Positions 36,138 to 47,866 of a DNA stretch of 64,000 bases are shown here, piece after piece (position 1 is the first letter of the stretch; each line of letters starts with the position of its first letter). The notes below the pieces were generated by a model that was not told the origin of the DNA, made no database searches, and was given only the letters and a program-made list of their open reading frames with translations. The position numbers and the translations under genes are program-made. The DNA comes from an uncultured Alteromonadaceae bacterium. Its GTDB lineage: Bacteria; Pseudomonadota; Gammaproteobacteria; Enterobacterales; Alteromonadaceae. The stretch lies in NCBI GenBank assembly GCA_947501935.1, contig CANMXU010000002.1, forward strand, positions 1 to 64,000, written 5' to 3'.

Positions 36138-36608
36138 ATGCTGAAGTTGCTAAAAATTTGCTTTATTTTGATTTTAGTCTACCCAAAGTCTAATTTTGCT
36201 AAACAAGCTACTGTCTCACTTTCAGTAGAAATTACAAATATTAAGAAAATTCAAGGCACTATCATCATAGAGCTTTTTCAATTAAGTAAAGAAAATCAGC
36301 AAGAATGGCTTCCTGAACATCTGGTTCATCATCAGGTAATATCCGTGACGACAAAGCAACAAAATATTAGCTTTGAGCTATTATCCCCGGGTAATTATGC
36401 GCTGCGACTTTATCAAGATTTAAACAACAACAAGCAACTTGACAAAAGTGTTACAAAAATCCCGTTAGAGCCGGTCGGTTTTACACAAAACCCTAGTCTA
36501 TTCAAAGGTGAGCCTAGTATTGAAAAAGCCAGTTTTTACTTACAAGAAAATAAAATTATTGAGGTTAAGCTAAAACACAGAAAGCCTAAACAGAAGAGAC
36601 GTGTTTAG
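36138..36608 (+). CDS. DUF2141 periplasmic protein
   Basis: 156 residues with a signal peptide (to about 21). The DUF2141 hallmark LLSPGNYALRLYQDLNNNKQLD and the following EPVGF segment are present. The family is a calcium-adhesion-like beta sandwich found near carotenoid and aryl-polyene genes. The gene is divergent from darA with about 70 bases between the chosen starts. Role unknown. Confidence 0.8.
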   Translation: MLKLLKICFILILVYPKSNFAKQATVSLSVEITNIKKIQGTIIIELFQLSKENQQEWLPEHLVHHQVISVTTKQQNISFELLSPGNYALRLYQDLNNNKQLDKSVTKIPLEPVGFTQNPSLFKGEPSIEKASFYLQENKIIEVKLKHRKPKQKRRV

Positions 36609-36648
36609 CGTGTCAAACTAACAAATTGAATGTTAGCTTCAGATACTA

Positions 36649-36678
36649 AAAAGCCACTTACTTGAGCAAGTGGCTTTT
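36649..36678. terminator. Bidirectional terminator hairpin
   Basis: AAAAGCCACTT (36649-36659) pairs perfectly with AAGTGGCTTTT (36668-36678), giving an A-run/T-run stem that serves the DUF2141 gene on one side and the lipoprotein gene on the other. Confidence 0.78.
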
Positions 36679-36699
36679 AAGGCAGTTCATAATCGATGA

Positions 36700-37308
36700 T
36701 TATTTGATTATTTTTTTCAAAACACCTTTTTCATCAAATTCCATGATATTTCTTGCCCACTTATTTATCCAATAGGTCCAATTACTATTTTCAAGAGAAG
36801 ACGTTGCATGCACTGGCGGTAAACCCATCGCATATTTAATACCTTCTTTACTCATTCCTATAACCGGACGGCCATTTTTTATGCCTTCTTGATCCAGCTT
36901 ACTTAATTTAGCTACTGCAGCAGAGTCACACTTTTTACCAAAGAATGTTTGAAAGTTTTCAGCTAATGATTGCCCTGCAGAGCGAGTATGTTTATCCCAC
37001 AAGTAAGAATAAGTCGTGCCGCCATGTTCTATTTCTATTTCTTTTGTGCCGATATCTTTAATAGTGAATTTACTACACATAGGGATCAACTTACCCATCT
37101 GATAATTTAATGCATATAAACGATTGTTAGCATAATCGGCATGAATATTTACCAAGGCCACGACACTGCCACCTTCAACAAAACCATTGAGGTTAGTTGC
37201 TGCTTGCGATGACGATGAGCTTGAATTAGAAGTTGAAGTACAGGCAGCAAGACCTATAGCCGCACAGGCTACTAATGTACTTTTGAAGAGGCTTTTTCCA
37301 GTTATCAT
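36700..37308 (-). CDS. Lipoprotein with BamE-like C-terminal region
   Basis: 202 residues, lipoprotein signal ending in LAAC followed by a Ser-rich linker (STSNSSSSSS). The C-terminal part (GMSKEGIKYAMGLPPVHATSS then a Trp/Tyr pair near 180) has the BamE/SmpA-like pattern seen in small outer-membrane lipoproteins. Function not known. Confidence 0.7.
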   Translation of the reverse strand: MITGKSLFKSTLVACAAIGLAACTSTSNSSSSSSQAATNLNGFVEGGSVVALVNIHADYANNRLYALNYQMGKLIPMCSKFTIKDIGTKEIEIEHGGTTYSYLWDKHTRSAGQSLAENFQTFFGKKCDSAAVAKLSKLDQEGIKNGRPVIGMSKEGIKYAMGLPPVHATSSLENSNWTYWINKWARNIMEFDEKGVLKKIIK

Positions 37309-37531
37309 ACTTTATTCCTTTTTTAGTAATATTATTTTCCACGAGCAAACGAGTTTCTTATTTGCATAAACTTATTTTTGACCGTACTCGTTAGCTTTTA
37401 TTAACGAATGAATCTTATGTTTATCATAATAACGATAATATTCTGGCAATTACCCTGACAAAATGCAAACTTGATATTGCTAGTGTGCTAACTCCTGATA
37501 AAATGCTGTTATTATTTCTTTTTCATCATAA

Positions 37532-39535
<2,004 letters not shown>

Positions 39536-39659
39536 TAGTGAAACATTAAGCTAAACAGTACCCAAGGAGTTCGTTATTTGCATTTTTAGTAAAAAACTAT
39601 TTCATAACAGAGTAGAGCAACGAGTTGAGCTAAAACCGAGTAAATCTAGATGGTATTTA

Positions 39660-41054
39660 TTGCTCACTTTACTGCCCTTACTGAGTGTTTTTTCTGTTAA
39701 TGCCCAAAACTGGTATCAACAACACCAACTCACACAAATACAGCGCTATTCTGATATTTTTGAAAGTAATATCAATTTTTATCATACTGAGAAAGAAGTA
39801 AATAAATCATCAACAAAACCATCTGTAACCTTAATTCATGGTGTTGGTGGTTCTGCCCGTGACTTTGAAGCTATCATCCCAATATTGGCCAAGCATTATC
39901 AGCTGTTATTAGTTGACTTACCCGGCTATGGTGCTAATAAACAAAACCTAGAAAAAACTCATTACTCTCCTAAAAATTACGCTAAAGCATTAAGTGAGTT
40001 ATTACCGGAATTGGTCAACAAAAAGAACATTATTATTGGCCATTCGATGGGGGGAAATGTTTCTTTGCAAATAGCGCTAACAGAACCTGAACTTGCCGAT
40101 AAGCTTATTTTGATTGATGCGGCAGGCTTTTTAAATAAGTTTTCTTATAGCAAGCACTTAGCCGCGAATTATGTCACTGACAATTTAGGCTTTTTAGATA
40201 AAAAATTACCTACACTAAAACGCTGGATGAATTCCATTAACAGCTATATGCCCGATCCTAGCCAAGTACTATTAAGTAAAACCGGTCGTAAATATATTCT
40301 AGAAAACAACAGCAGCTTCATCTCAGCTTTAGCTGTAATCAATGATGAGTTAACTGAGCTGATCAGGTTAAAAGCACCAGAAACCCATATTATTTGGGGG
40401 GATAAAGATCAAGCCATGCCTGTGCAAATTGTGCCATTACTAAGTTACTTATTAAAAACCCATTCTTTCAACATTATTAAAGATGCTGGCCATTCCCCAC
40501 AAAAACAATATCCAGAGCAAGTTGCTAAACAAATTATTGACTTCATTAGCTATGGTGATCAAAGCCAGTTACCGACCATAAAAATTGTCGCCAAAGATAT
40601 CACCGTTGACTGCAAAGCCAATGGTAATCCAACAGACTTAAACTATAGTCAATACCAGCAAGTAACCATTAAAAATTGTGATAATTATAAAGTGTCACAC
40701 TTACACGCTGATACCCTCACTTTAATTAACGCTAGCGTAGCATTTGAGCACTTAACTTTAGCCAGTGAGCAAAGTTACGCTATCAGCCTTTTTAAAAGTG
40801 ATTTAGAAATTTGGGGCGGCTCAATTAAAGGTACTGCTATCGCCTACGTTGAGCAAAGCCAAGTAGAAATTAATGGTGCTGAGTTGTTTGTCAAAACGAC
40901 ACCAATATTTAGCAATGCTCCGACAAAAGTTCACGCCTCGTTAACTCAGCTTTATCAAAACGATACTGTTACTGACTGGCACGGCATTATTGAGGTGAAG
41001 TGTGATAATACGATTAATGCCCTCTGTGCTAAAAATTCATTAGTGAGTGAATAA
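39660..41054 (+). CDS. Alpha/beta hydrolase with beta-helix-like C-terminal domain
   Basis: 464 residues from TTG at 39660. Hydrolase motifs are the oxyanion loop IHGVGGSARDFE, GHSMGG, and a late His in DAGHSP. From about residue 305 to the end is a second domain of short repeated beta strands (e.g. THTLTLINASVAFEHL-like stretches), reminiscent of right-handed beta helices. No known hydrolase family combines these. The TTG lacks a good ribosome site and cuts the basic part of a signal peptide. An in-frame ATT at 39576 lies six bases after AAGGAG and restores it, so a non-standard start is possible. It follows fadH closely. Confidence 0.72.
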   Translation: MLTLLPLLSVFSVNAQNWYQQHQLTQIQRYSDIFESNINFYHTEKEVNKSSTKPSVTLIHGVGGSARDFEAIIPILAKHYQLLLVDLPGYGANKQNLEKTHYSPKNYAKALSELLPELVNKKNIIIGHSMGGNVSLQIALTEPELADKLILIDAAGFLNKFSYSKHLAANYVTDNLGFLDKKLPTLKRWMNSINSYMPDPSQVLLSKTGRKYILENNSSFISALAVINDELTELIRLKAPETHIIWGDKDQAMPVQIVPLLSYLLKTHSFNIIKDAGHSPQKQYPEQVAKQIIDFISYGDQSQLPTIKIVAKDITVDCKANGNPTDLNYSQYQQVTIKNCDNYKVSHLHADTLTLINASVAFEHLTLASEQSYAISLFKSDLEIWGGSIKGTAIAYVEQSQVEINGAELFVKTTPIFSNAPTKVHASLTQLYQNDTVTDWHGIIEVKCDNTINALCAKNSLVSE

Positions 41055-41081
41055 ACTAAATAACTTGCTCAATAGCCAATA

Positions 41082-41120
41082 AAAAAGCCTTAACTTAGTA
41101 TTAATAAGTTAAGGCTTTTT
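41082..41120. terminator. Bidirectional terminator
   Basis: A perfect 16-bp stem (AAAAAGCCTTAACTTA at 41082-41097 with TAAGTTAAGGCTTTTT at 41105-41120) and 7-base loop lies between the convergent hydrolase and methyltransferase genes, with T runs on both strands. Confidence 0.85.
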
Positions 41121-41133
41121 TAGTTTAGCCAGC

Positions 41134-41856
41134 TTAAAGCGGCTTTTGGGCAATCAAGTTTATTAAGGTTTCTTCTCGCTCTTTAGGTGGTTTAATACCA
41201 AACCAGTTTTCCCCAATAGCTAAATCTTCACGACTCCACCATAAATAAGGGTAAGAAAGCTGCTCAGGGGCAACTGTAAAACCTGCATTCTTAATTAATG
41301 CTAAATATTCTTCTGCTGTTTTTTGCACGCTCATTGGGTGCCTAAACAACAACCGGATGATCCACGAATGAATATATCGCTTAGTTGATTCTGCGAATAA
41401 CAATACACCGCCCGGTTTTAGTATTCGTAAAAACTCGGCGATTGCAGCTTCTTGATAAATTAAATGATGGAAGGTTTGATGACAAAGTAGCATATCAACT
41501 GAGTTATCTTCTAAAGGAATTTTTGAACTAGAACAACGCACATACTCAACATTAGATAATTGGTTTAGGCTAGCTTCATGCTGCGCAGCATCCAACATTT
41601 CTTGGTCAATATCCATCGCGATTAACTTATCAGGGTGAAAACGTTGATTCAATTTAGCTAAAGAACGTCCGTAACCACAGCCAACATCAGCAATAACAGC
41701 ATGGTGAAAAGGTTCATCACCTAACATGCGAGTCAAATCTTCTAAGGCAACTTCAAGTACATAGTTTGTCCATGTACCACTGCGCAAAAACCATTTACCA
41801 AAAGCAGACTCAGGCACATAAGCCTCAGCAAGAACATTTTCCATATTGTTATTCAT
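41134..41856 (-). CDS. Class I SAM-dependent methyltransferase
   Basis: 240 residues with the SAM loop ADVGCGYGRSLAKL (near 57) and the acidic strand AMDIDQEML (near 80), of the Methyltransf_11 type. It lies 136 bases downstream of the last ketosynthase, after an inverted repeat, so it may be a separate transcript. It could be another tailoring enzyme of the pigment; the substrate is not shown. Confidence 0.82.
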   Translation of the reverse strand: MNNNMENVLAEAYVPESAFGKWFLRSGTWTNYVLEVALEDLTRMLGDEPFHHAVIADVGCGYGRSLAKLNQRFHPDKLIAMDIDQEMLDAAQHEASLNQLSNVEYVRCSSSKIPLEDNSVDMLLCHQTFHHLIYQEAAIAEFLRILKPGGVLLFAESTKRYIHSWIIRLLFRHPMSVQKTAEEYLALIKNAGFTVAPEQLSYPYLWWSREDLAIGENWFGIKPPKEREETLINLIAQKPL

Positions 41857-41908
41857 CCAGAATCAAAGCTCATTACATAAGTGTAACAAGTAAAGGTGAG
41901 ATTTTAAG

Positions 41909-41949
41909 GTAACAAAGTATTAATTCAAGTTAAAAAAATACTTTGTTAC
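41909..41949. repeat. 13-bp inverted repeat between pigment operon and methyltransferase
   Basis: GTAACAAAGTATT (41909-41921) and AATACTTTGTTAC (41937-41949) are perfectly complementary with a 15-base spacer. No T run follows on either strand, so it is not a standard terminator. It may be an operator for the methyltransferase gene or a 3' mRNA stem. Confidence 0.55.
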
Positions 41950-41992
41950 AGAAGCCATTAAAATAGAGTTGTGACGGGACGAGGTTAAATAA

Positions 41993-43219
41993 CTATTGGG
42001 CACGCTTAAAAATTAATGAGGTATTGATGCCACCAAAAGCAAAGTTGTTACTCATGACATAATTAGTATTAATATCACGACCTTCACCGGTAATATAATC
42101 TAAATTACCACATTGGGGATCGATGTTATTTAAGTTAATGGTTGGAGCAAACCAGCCGTTATTCATCATAGAAATTGATGCCCAAGATTCAATAGCACCA
42201 CATGCACCTAAGGTATGACCTAAGTAACTTTTCAATGAGCTGATTGGCACGTTAGTAGAAAGTGCAATTTCAGTAGCATTAGTTTCAGCAATATCACCGC
42301 GATCAGTCGCCGTACCATGAGCATTAACATAACCAATATCACAACCACTCACACCTGCGTCATCAAGTGCTTCAGTGATCGCTTTCGCCATTGTTTCTTT
42401 AGTTGGCTGGGTTACATGAACACCGTCTGAATTAGTACCATACCCAACAATTTCAGCATAAATTTTTGCGCCACGTGCCATCGCATGTTCGTATTCTTCT
42501 AATACCAAGGTACAAGCGCCTTCACCGATAACTAAACCATCTCGGTCTTTATCAAACGGGCTTGGAGTGAACTCAGCTTGATCATTTTTGGTAGTAGTTG
42601 CATATAAGGTGTCAAACACCGCCACTTCACTTGGGCACAACTCTTCTGCGCCACCAGCAACCATCATATCTTGCTTACCAAATTTTATCGCTTCGTAAGC
42701 ATAACCAATAGCCTGTGCGCCAGAAGTACAAGCGGAGCTCGTGGTATAAACACGCCCTGAAATACCAAAGAAAACACCAATATTTACCGCTGTAGTATGA
42801 CTCATCATTTGGATATAACTGGTGGCAGTTACGCCATTCATATTGCCTGATTTTAATAAATCACCAAAGGCAATTATAGGATCAGTTGAGCCCGTAGATG
42901 ACCCGTAGGCTATGCCCATGCGGCCAGATTTTAAATAATTATCATCACGTAAATTTGCATCTTCAAGTGCCACTTCAGTAGCACGTGTAGCCATAAGAGA
43001 AACTCGTCCCATAGAGCGTACCTGCTTACGGGTATAATGACTCGGGCGAGAAAAATCTAAAATGGGCGCTGATAATTTAGTATTTAAACCCTCAATATTT
43101 TTTAAGCTCTCATCTACTTTTACCGCATTACGCTTAGTACGTAAACTTGCTTCAAAGTCTTGCCAATTATGTCCTAAAGCTGTGATAGCAGACATACCAG
43201 TTACTACAACACGTTTCAT
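41993..43219 (-). CDS. 3-oxoacyl-ACP synthase, FabF type (ApeR-like)
   Basis: 408 residues. Complete KAS I/II catalytic triad: C164 (SSACTSGAQ), H301 (NAHGTATD) and H335 (LGHTLGACG). It extends acyl-ACP with malonyl-ACP. It is the last gene of the long pigment operon, 55 bases after the dehydratase, and is one of three complete ketosynthases in the cluster. Confidence 0.87.
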   Translation of the reverse strand: MKRVVVTGMSAITALGHNWQDFEASLRTKRNAVKVDESLKNIEGLNTKLSAPILDFSRPSHYTRKQVRSMGRVSLMATRATEVALEDANLRDDNYLKSGRMGIAYGSSTGSTDPIIAFGDLLKSGNMNGVTATSYIQMMSHTTAVNIGVFFGISGRVYTTSSACTSGAQAIGYAYEAIKFGKQDMMVAGGAEELCPSEVAVFDTLYATTTKNDQAEFTPSPFDKDRDGLVIGEGACTLVLEEYEHAMARGAKIYAEIVGYGTNSDGVHVTQPTKETMAKAITEALDDAGVSGCDIGYVNAHGTATDRGDIAETNATEIALSTNVPISSLKSYLGHTLGACGAIESWASISMMNNGWFAPTINLNNIDPQCGNLDYITGEGRDINTNYVMSNNFAFGGINTSLIFKRAQ

Positions 43220-43273
43220 TTTATGACTAACCTCTTAACAAGAAAAACTGAACGAGAAAACTAATGGCTGCCA

Positions 43274-43729
43274 TTATAACTGTTCTTCAAGAAATTTTGC
43301 GGGATTTTCTGGCTGAAATACATTTATTCTTGCTGTCGCTATTTCTTCACTATTGCAAAGTATTGCGCAATCAAAGGCACTAAGTCCTGATTCGTCTTTA
43401 TATAACTTAGCGACCGTAATGTCTAAAATCATGCCTTCAGTAAAAACAGAATAGCTGCATTTGTATTTACGTGAGCTCACTAAAAAGCCAATTTCTACCG
43501 GGCGATTGTTAAGCAATTCATTGGCATTGGCATAAGCCGCAATGCTTTGCGCCATATATTCAATGCCAGCATAGCTAGGTACGCCATTTAATACTCGATC
43601 AAAAAAAACACTTTTTTCAGTAATAACATGGCGACAGATCGCAGTTTCTGCGCCGAATTCTACGAGTTCATCCAACAAAATCATTGGGTGTTCATGTGGC
43701 AATACTGCCTCAATGCTAAATTTAGCCAT
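43274..43729 (-). CDS. 3-hydroxyacyl-ACP dehydratase, hot-dog fold (ApeP-like)
   Basis: 151 residues. The LPHEHPMILLDE segment near 10-21 is the catalytic loop of FabA/FabZ-like dehydratases in aryl-polyene clusters. I chose the ATG at 43729, which follows the upstream stop by one base and has GGAA about eight bases before it; a longer TTG start at 43741 overlaps the upstream gene. Works with the other dehydratase at 52275, presumably as a pair. Confidence 0.84.
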   Translation of the reverse strand: MAKFSIEAVLPHEHPMILLDELVEFGAETAICRHVITEKSVFFDRVLNGVPSYAGIEYMAQSIAAYANANELLNNRPVEIGFLVSSRKYKCSYSVFTEGMILDITVAKLYKDESGLSAFDCAILCNSEEIATARINVFQPENPAKFLEEQL

Positions 43730-43730
43730 G

Positions 43731-44921
43731 TTATTTTCCAATTAAAATACTTACGTTGTTGCCGCCAAAGGCAAACGAATTTGATAAACAATTATTTATT
43801 ACAGATGTACTTTGCTGACCAACTTGCGTCAAAGCGATTTCAGGCAAACTATCATCCTTTTCACCGTCCCAACAATGGGGAATAAAACCTTGACTGCCTG
43901 CTTGTAACATTAACCAACACAAACCAATTTCAGTAGCACCTGCAGCACCTAATGTATGGCCAATCATGCCTTTTACTGAGCTACATGGCATGGTTTCACC
44001 AAATAAATCATGTACAGCAATAGCTTCCATGGCATCATTTTTTTTGGTCGCGGTGCCGTGTAAATTGATATAATCAACGTCATTAACAGTAAAGCCTGCG
44101 CTATGAACAGCTTGCTGCATTGCTACCTTTGCCCCCTCACCTTCTGGGTGTGGCGCAGACATATGGTGAGCATCGCTTGACTCGCCACAGCCTAACAGTT
44201 TTATTTGACCTTTATCTTTACGTAAAATACAAAGCGCGGCAGCTTCACCTAAGTTAATACCATCACGATTAATACTCGACGGCTGACATAAACCTTCAGT
44301 GGTTGAGTCTAGTGCGGTAAAGCCATTGACCGTCATGCCACATAATGAATCAACACCGCCAACAATAGCGGCATCAATAATACCTGCATGAATCAGCTCT
44401 TTCGCTGTAACAAAGGCTTTGGCACTTGAAGAACAAGCGGTTGAAATAGTAAATGCAGGCCCAGCAACGTCAAGTTCATCACTAATAAACTCAGCTAGAT
44501 TAAACATTTCTTGCATACGATAATCATAACTACTAGGAAATTCACCTGACTGATTACGCACTTTTACCGCTTCTTCACCTTCAAAAATACCAGAGGTACT
44601 CGTACCAACAATCACACCGATACGGTTTGCAGAAAAATGTACTTTCAAGTCTGCTACTTCTGATGCTAGCTGAGCTAAAGCCATTTGTGCCAGTTGATTG
44701 TTACGGGTGTGAAAATGTGTAGCTTGCTGGTTAAGCACAGGCAATGAATCACTTACTTCTCCGACATAAAGCTCACCGTCATTAAGTAAATCGGTGCGGA
44801 TTTTTAAGCCGGTTTGCGTGCCTAATAACATATTGTTTTTTATATCGTCACGGTTACTTCCTAAGGCATTCACCAAGGCAAAGTCACTGATATAAATGGT
44901 TGGAGTCGAGGTGTTATTCAT
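43731..44921 (-). CDS. 3-oxoacyl-ACP synthase, FabF type (ApeO-like)
   Basis: 396 residues with C163 (ISTACSSSAKAF), His in LHGTATKKND and His in IGHTLGAAG, so the triad is complete. In characterised aryl-polyene systems such an enzyme pairs with a shorter chain-length factor; a candidate partner is the 253-residue protein at 55782. It overlaps the DUF3261 lipoprotein gene by eight bases. Confidence 0.87.
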   Translation of the reverse strand: MNNTSTPTIYISDFALVNALGSNRDDIKNNMLLGTQTGLKIRTDLLNDGELYVGEVSDSLPVLNQQATHFHTRNNQLAQMALAQLASEVADLKVHFSANRIGVIVGTSTSGIFEGEEAVKVRNQSGEFPSSYDYRMQEMFNLAEFISDELDVAGPAFTISTACSSSAKAFVTAKELIHAGIIDAAIVGGVDSLCGMTVNGFTALDSTTEGLCQPSSINRDGINLGEAAALCILRKDKGQIKLLGCGESSDAHHMSAPHPEGEGAKVAMQQAVHSAGFTVNDVDYINLHGTATKKNDAMEAIAVHDLFGETMPCSSVKGMIGHTLGAAGATEIGLCWLMLQAGSQGFIPHCWDGEKDDSLPEIALTQVGQQSTSVINNCLSNSFAFGGNNVSILIGK

Positions 44922-45504
44922 TAATTTGCTCTATTACGAATTCATAATTTTCAATAAAGTTTTGCAGACGTATGCGCTTATTTAAATAACTAATACGAAT
45001 GATCGGTTGATTATCTGTAGTAAGGACTTTAGTTGTTTGTCGAATTTCACGAACTTGGCTACTATTACTACTTACAAATTGGCTAACTTGAAACCCAGAC
45101 GTTAGCCCCGCAACAAGGTTTTTTTCCGGCCACTTCACTAATTGAATATCGCGTATTATACGCACTATCATTTCTTTTTCGAATACTGGGCTAGAAAAAC
45201 TTACCAAGCCTTGCTGCTGATGCCATTGCGCCTGAACAACAGTAACCCCACTAAAAGTTAATGCTGCAAGGTTTACAGTATCTTGGCCGGTTTCTATTTG
45301 AGTTAACAGCTTACGCGCTTGATCATCATTAAAGGTTAATGATTCAACAAAAGTTTTATTTTGCAATTGAGTTGGTACTGCCTGCAAAGTATAAAAATCA
45401 GCAGGTTTTACTGGCTCGATCTTCTCAGTAATAGCACAAGCAGCTAAGCTGATGGTCAAAATAGCCAGCAATAGATAATTAACAAAACTTCTAGTTGCTA
45501 ACAT
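44914..45504 (-). CDS. DUF3261 lipoprotein
   Basis: 196 residues, lipoprotein signal ending in LAAC (C22). DUF3261 lipoproteins are regular members of aryl-polyene clusters (ADFYTLQ start, LNKRIRLQNFIENYEF end). It overlaps the MMPL exporter gene by 14 bases. It may act with LolA in moving the lipid-linked pigment to the outer membrane. Confidence 0.82.
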   Translation of the reverse strand: MLATRSFVNYLLLAILTISLAACAITEKIEPVKPADFYTLQAVPTQLQNKTFVESLTFNDDQARKLLTQIETGQDTVNLAALTFSGVTVVQAQWHQQQGLVSFSSPVFEKEMIVRIIRDIQLVKWPEKNLVAGLTSGFQVSQFVSSNSSQVREIRQTTKVLTTDNQPIIRISYLNKRIRLQNFIENYEFVIEQINE

Positions 45505-47866
45505 CAGTAACTTCTTCCTTATTCAGCCGCTCATTTTCACGCTTAACTTTACTGCCTATTTGGCTAATTAAGGGGGCACAAATGAACGTGATCATTATGC
45601 CAAAAAAGACAGTTTGGCCAAAGCTTGCAATAGCGGGAGTATTACTAAAACTCAGTATTGCAAAAACAAAAATAGAACTTAACGCTGACATAAAAGTGGT
45701 TTGACTAATTGCTGCAGAAAAACCATGTTCAGCATAAAACACCGAATAATCTAGTCCCAGAGCAAGAATAACCAAACCGGCAGCTAAGTTGAAAAGCGTA
45801 AGAGAGTCTTGTAATAGGTCGCTTAACACTAGCGCACTGGCAAAAGCAAACGCCGGAACAAAAATACCACACAAGGCTTTTTTAATACCGTAGCGCACGG
45901 TAAAAACAATTAAGGCGGCTATACACGCCATCAGAAAAACTACTGCAAGTACGGTTCTAAATAAGCCCAGTTCAACTTCAGTTTCAGCAAGCTTGTCAAC
46001 AAATATACTGTGTTCTAAAGCCGATAACTCATTAGCCAAAGTTGGTACATCGTTAATACCGCTAAAGCGTACTAAGGCATAATAATAATTAGCGTCTTGT
46101 CGCCAGAGTTGACCAAATGTTTTACCTAATGGTGTTTGTAACCATGATCTTGGCTCAATATAAGCTGTTATTGGATTAACCGTTATTTGGCTTTGTCCTA
46201 ACATTTGCGCTAACTGGCCAAAACTCTGCTGCTGCTGTGCTTGGATTAATAAAGCATTATCAGCTTTTTGCTGCTTAATTGACGGCAACCAAGTGCTAAT
46301 GGCCTGATAATCACCAATAACTTTATCTGATTTTAACCGCTCAAATTTAGCAAGTAATATCTCTTCACGCTCAAGTAGTTCTTGTTCGGTTTGTGCTCGC
46401 GTAAGTAGATATTGGTTATCAAATTTTTGCCCAAGTAATAATTTTACCCTTTGTTCAGCATTATTTAATTGCTCAGACGCTTTATAAAAGCCTTTAGCAT
46501 TATCAGAGAAAGTCACTTGTAGCAGCGCGGCTAAACATAATATCACTATCGCTGAAAAAGCCACTTTGAAACGAATAAGTATAGCTACTATGTACTGATG
46601 ATACTGATTAATTACCGTATAAAAGTTGCTTTGTTGGTCTCGACTAAAGTCACATTTTTTATGTAAATATGGGAACAATAATAATACTGTAACCAAAGCG
46701 CCCAGCAAGCCAAAAATAGTGAATACCGCAATTTGTTTGAATATTACAATCGGCACTATGGTTAATAATAAATAGCCTAGAGCAGTGGTAATAAAGCTTA
46801 ATATTAGTGACATTTTTATCGCTGCTAGTGGTTTTTTACTAGTCGCGGGCACACTTTGTAATTCAGTTAAGCTATGAAAGCTATAATCGGCAGCAATGCC
46901 AATTAGGGTGATCGCAAAAACAATTGATAAAATATTAATTTCAGTAAAAAAAAGTTGTAAGCCTGCAAAGCCGTATGCTGCACTAACAGAAATTAAAAAT
47001 ACCGTCGTGAGCAAACTTGCCCAGCGTCGGTAAGAAAATAAAATCAAGAGTACGGTTGCCAATATTGATAAGCCCCCGAGTACTTTCATCTCCCACTGCG
47101 CCTGCTCACTAGCGTCATAACTGTAAAAAATCGCGCCGGTGCGAATATAATCAACCCCTTCTTGATAGGGGATCATATCAAGCTGTTCAACAATGCTTTT
47201 AGCTGCCTGTAAATTAAAAGCGCCCTGCTCTGTTTTTATTGTAACTAAAACATAACTAATGTCTTGATATTTCAACATTAAATAACCACTGGCTGAAATA
47301 AACAAATTACTCGCTGGAAAAGGTGAACGATTTAAAAAATGGGCAAAAGCTAAGCTTGGGTCTTTACTCCAAGTATTAACCACCAACTGATCGCCTAATT
47401 GATTTAACAGCTCAAATTGCAGTTGGAATATTTGCTCGTTGCTTTGTTTATTATTTTGTTGCTGCAAGGCTTGGCGAAATTTGGGGCGAAGCAACTGTTG
47501 TTCGGCTCCTACATAACTATTAATCATCAACTGCTGATCAGGCACACTCTTCAATTGTGCGCTAACACTGGCGACACCTTCAATAGCAGCTATTTCATCT
47601 GCTAGCTGACTCGCAGCCTGTTCAGCGATGCTTTGCTGCTGATGACCCACTAAATAAATCTGGGTAGTATTGGCACTAGCATCAATGCTTTTTTGAATGT
47701 TCTGCCATTGATTTTCAGTATTACTAGAAAATAAAGCAGTAAGGTTGGCATTAAAGGTTAAGGGTTTATTTAGCAGGCAATAGCTAAGTAGCAGTGCTAA
47801 TAGCAGAGCTTGTCCTAGCCATAGTAGTAGCTTATGAGTTGACGTTAAATTCGGAAATTTCGTCAT
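45491..47866 (-). CDS. MMPL/RND-type exporter of the pigment cluster
   Basis: 791 residues with two repeats of one helix, a large periplasmic domain and five helices, as in MMPL lipid exporters. Short segments IGIAADYSFH (first half) and LALGLDYSVFYAEH (second half) are the paired proton-relay regions. It probably moves the completed aryl-polyene lipid from the inner membrane. It starts inside the LolA-like gene (35-base overlap), so translation is coupled. Confidence 0.87.
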   Translation of the reverse strand: MTKFPNLTSTHKLLLWLGQALLLALLLSYCLLNKPLTFNANLTALFSSNTENQWQNIQKSIDASANTTQIYLVGHQQQSIAEQAASQLADEIAAIEGVASVSAQLKSVPDQQLMINSYVGAEQQLLRPKFRQALQQQNNKQSNEQIFQLQFELLNQLGDQLVVNTWSKDPSLAFAHFLNRSPFPASNLFISASGYLMLKYQDISYVLVTIKTEQGAFNLQAAKSIVEQLDMIPYQEGVDYIRTGAIFYSYDASEQAQWEMKVLGGLSILATVLLILFSYRRWASLLTTVFLISVSAAYGFAGLQLFFTEINILSIVFAITLIGIAADYSFHSLTELQSVPATSKKPLAAIKMSLILSFITTALGYLLLTIVPIVIFKQIAVFTIFGLLGALVTVLLLFPYLHKKCDFSRDQQSNFYTVINQYHQYIVAILIRFKVAFSAIVILCLAALLQVTFSDNAKGFYKASEQLNNAEQRVKLLLGQKFDNQYLLTRAQTEQELLEREEILLAKFERLKSDKVIGDYQAISTWLPSIKQQKADNALLIQAQQQQSFGQLAQMLGQSQITVNPITAYIEPRSWLQTPLGKTFGQLWRQDANYYYALVRFSGINDVPTLANELSALEHSIFVDKLAETEVELGLFRTVLAVVFLMACIAALIVFTVRYGIKKALCGIFVPAFAFASALVLSDLLQDSLTLFNLAAGLVILALGLDYSVFYAEHGFSAAISQTTFMSALSSIFVFAILSFSNTPAIASFGQTVFFGIMITFICAPLISQIGSKVKRENERLNKEEVTDVSN

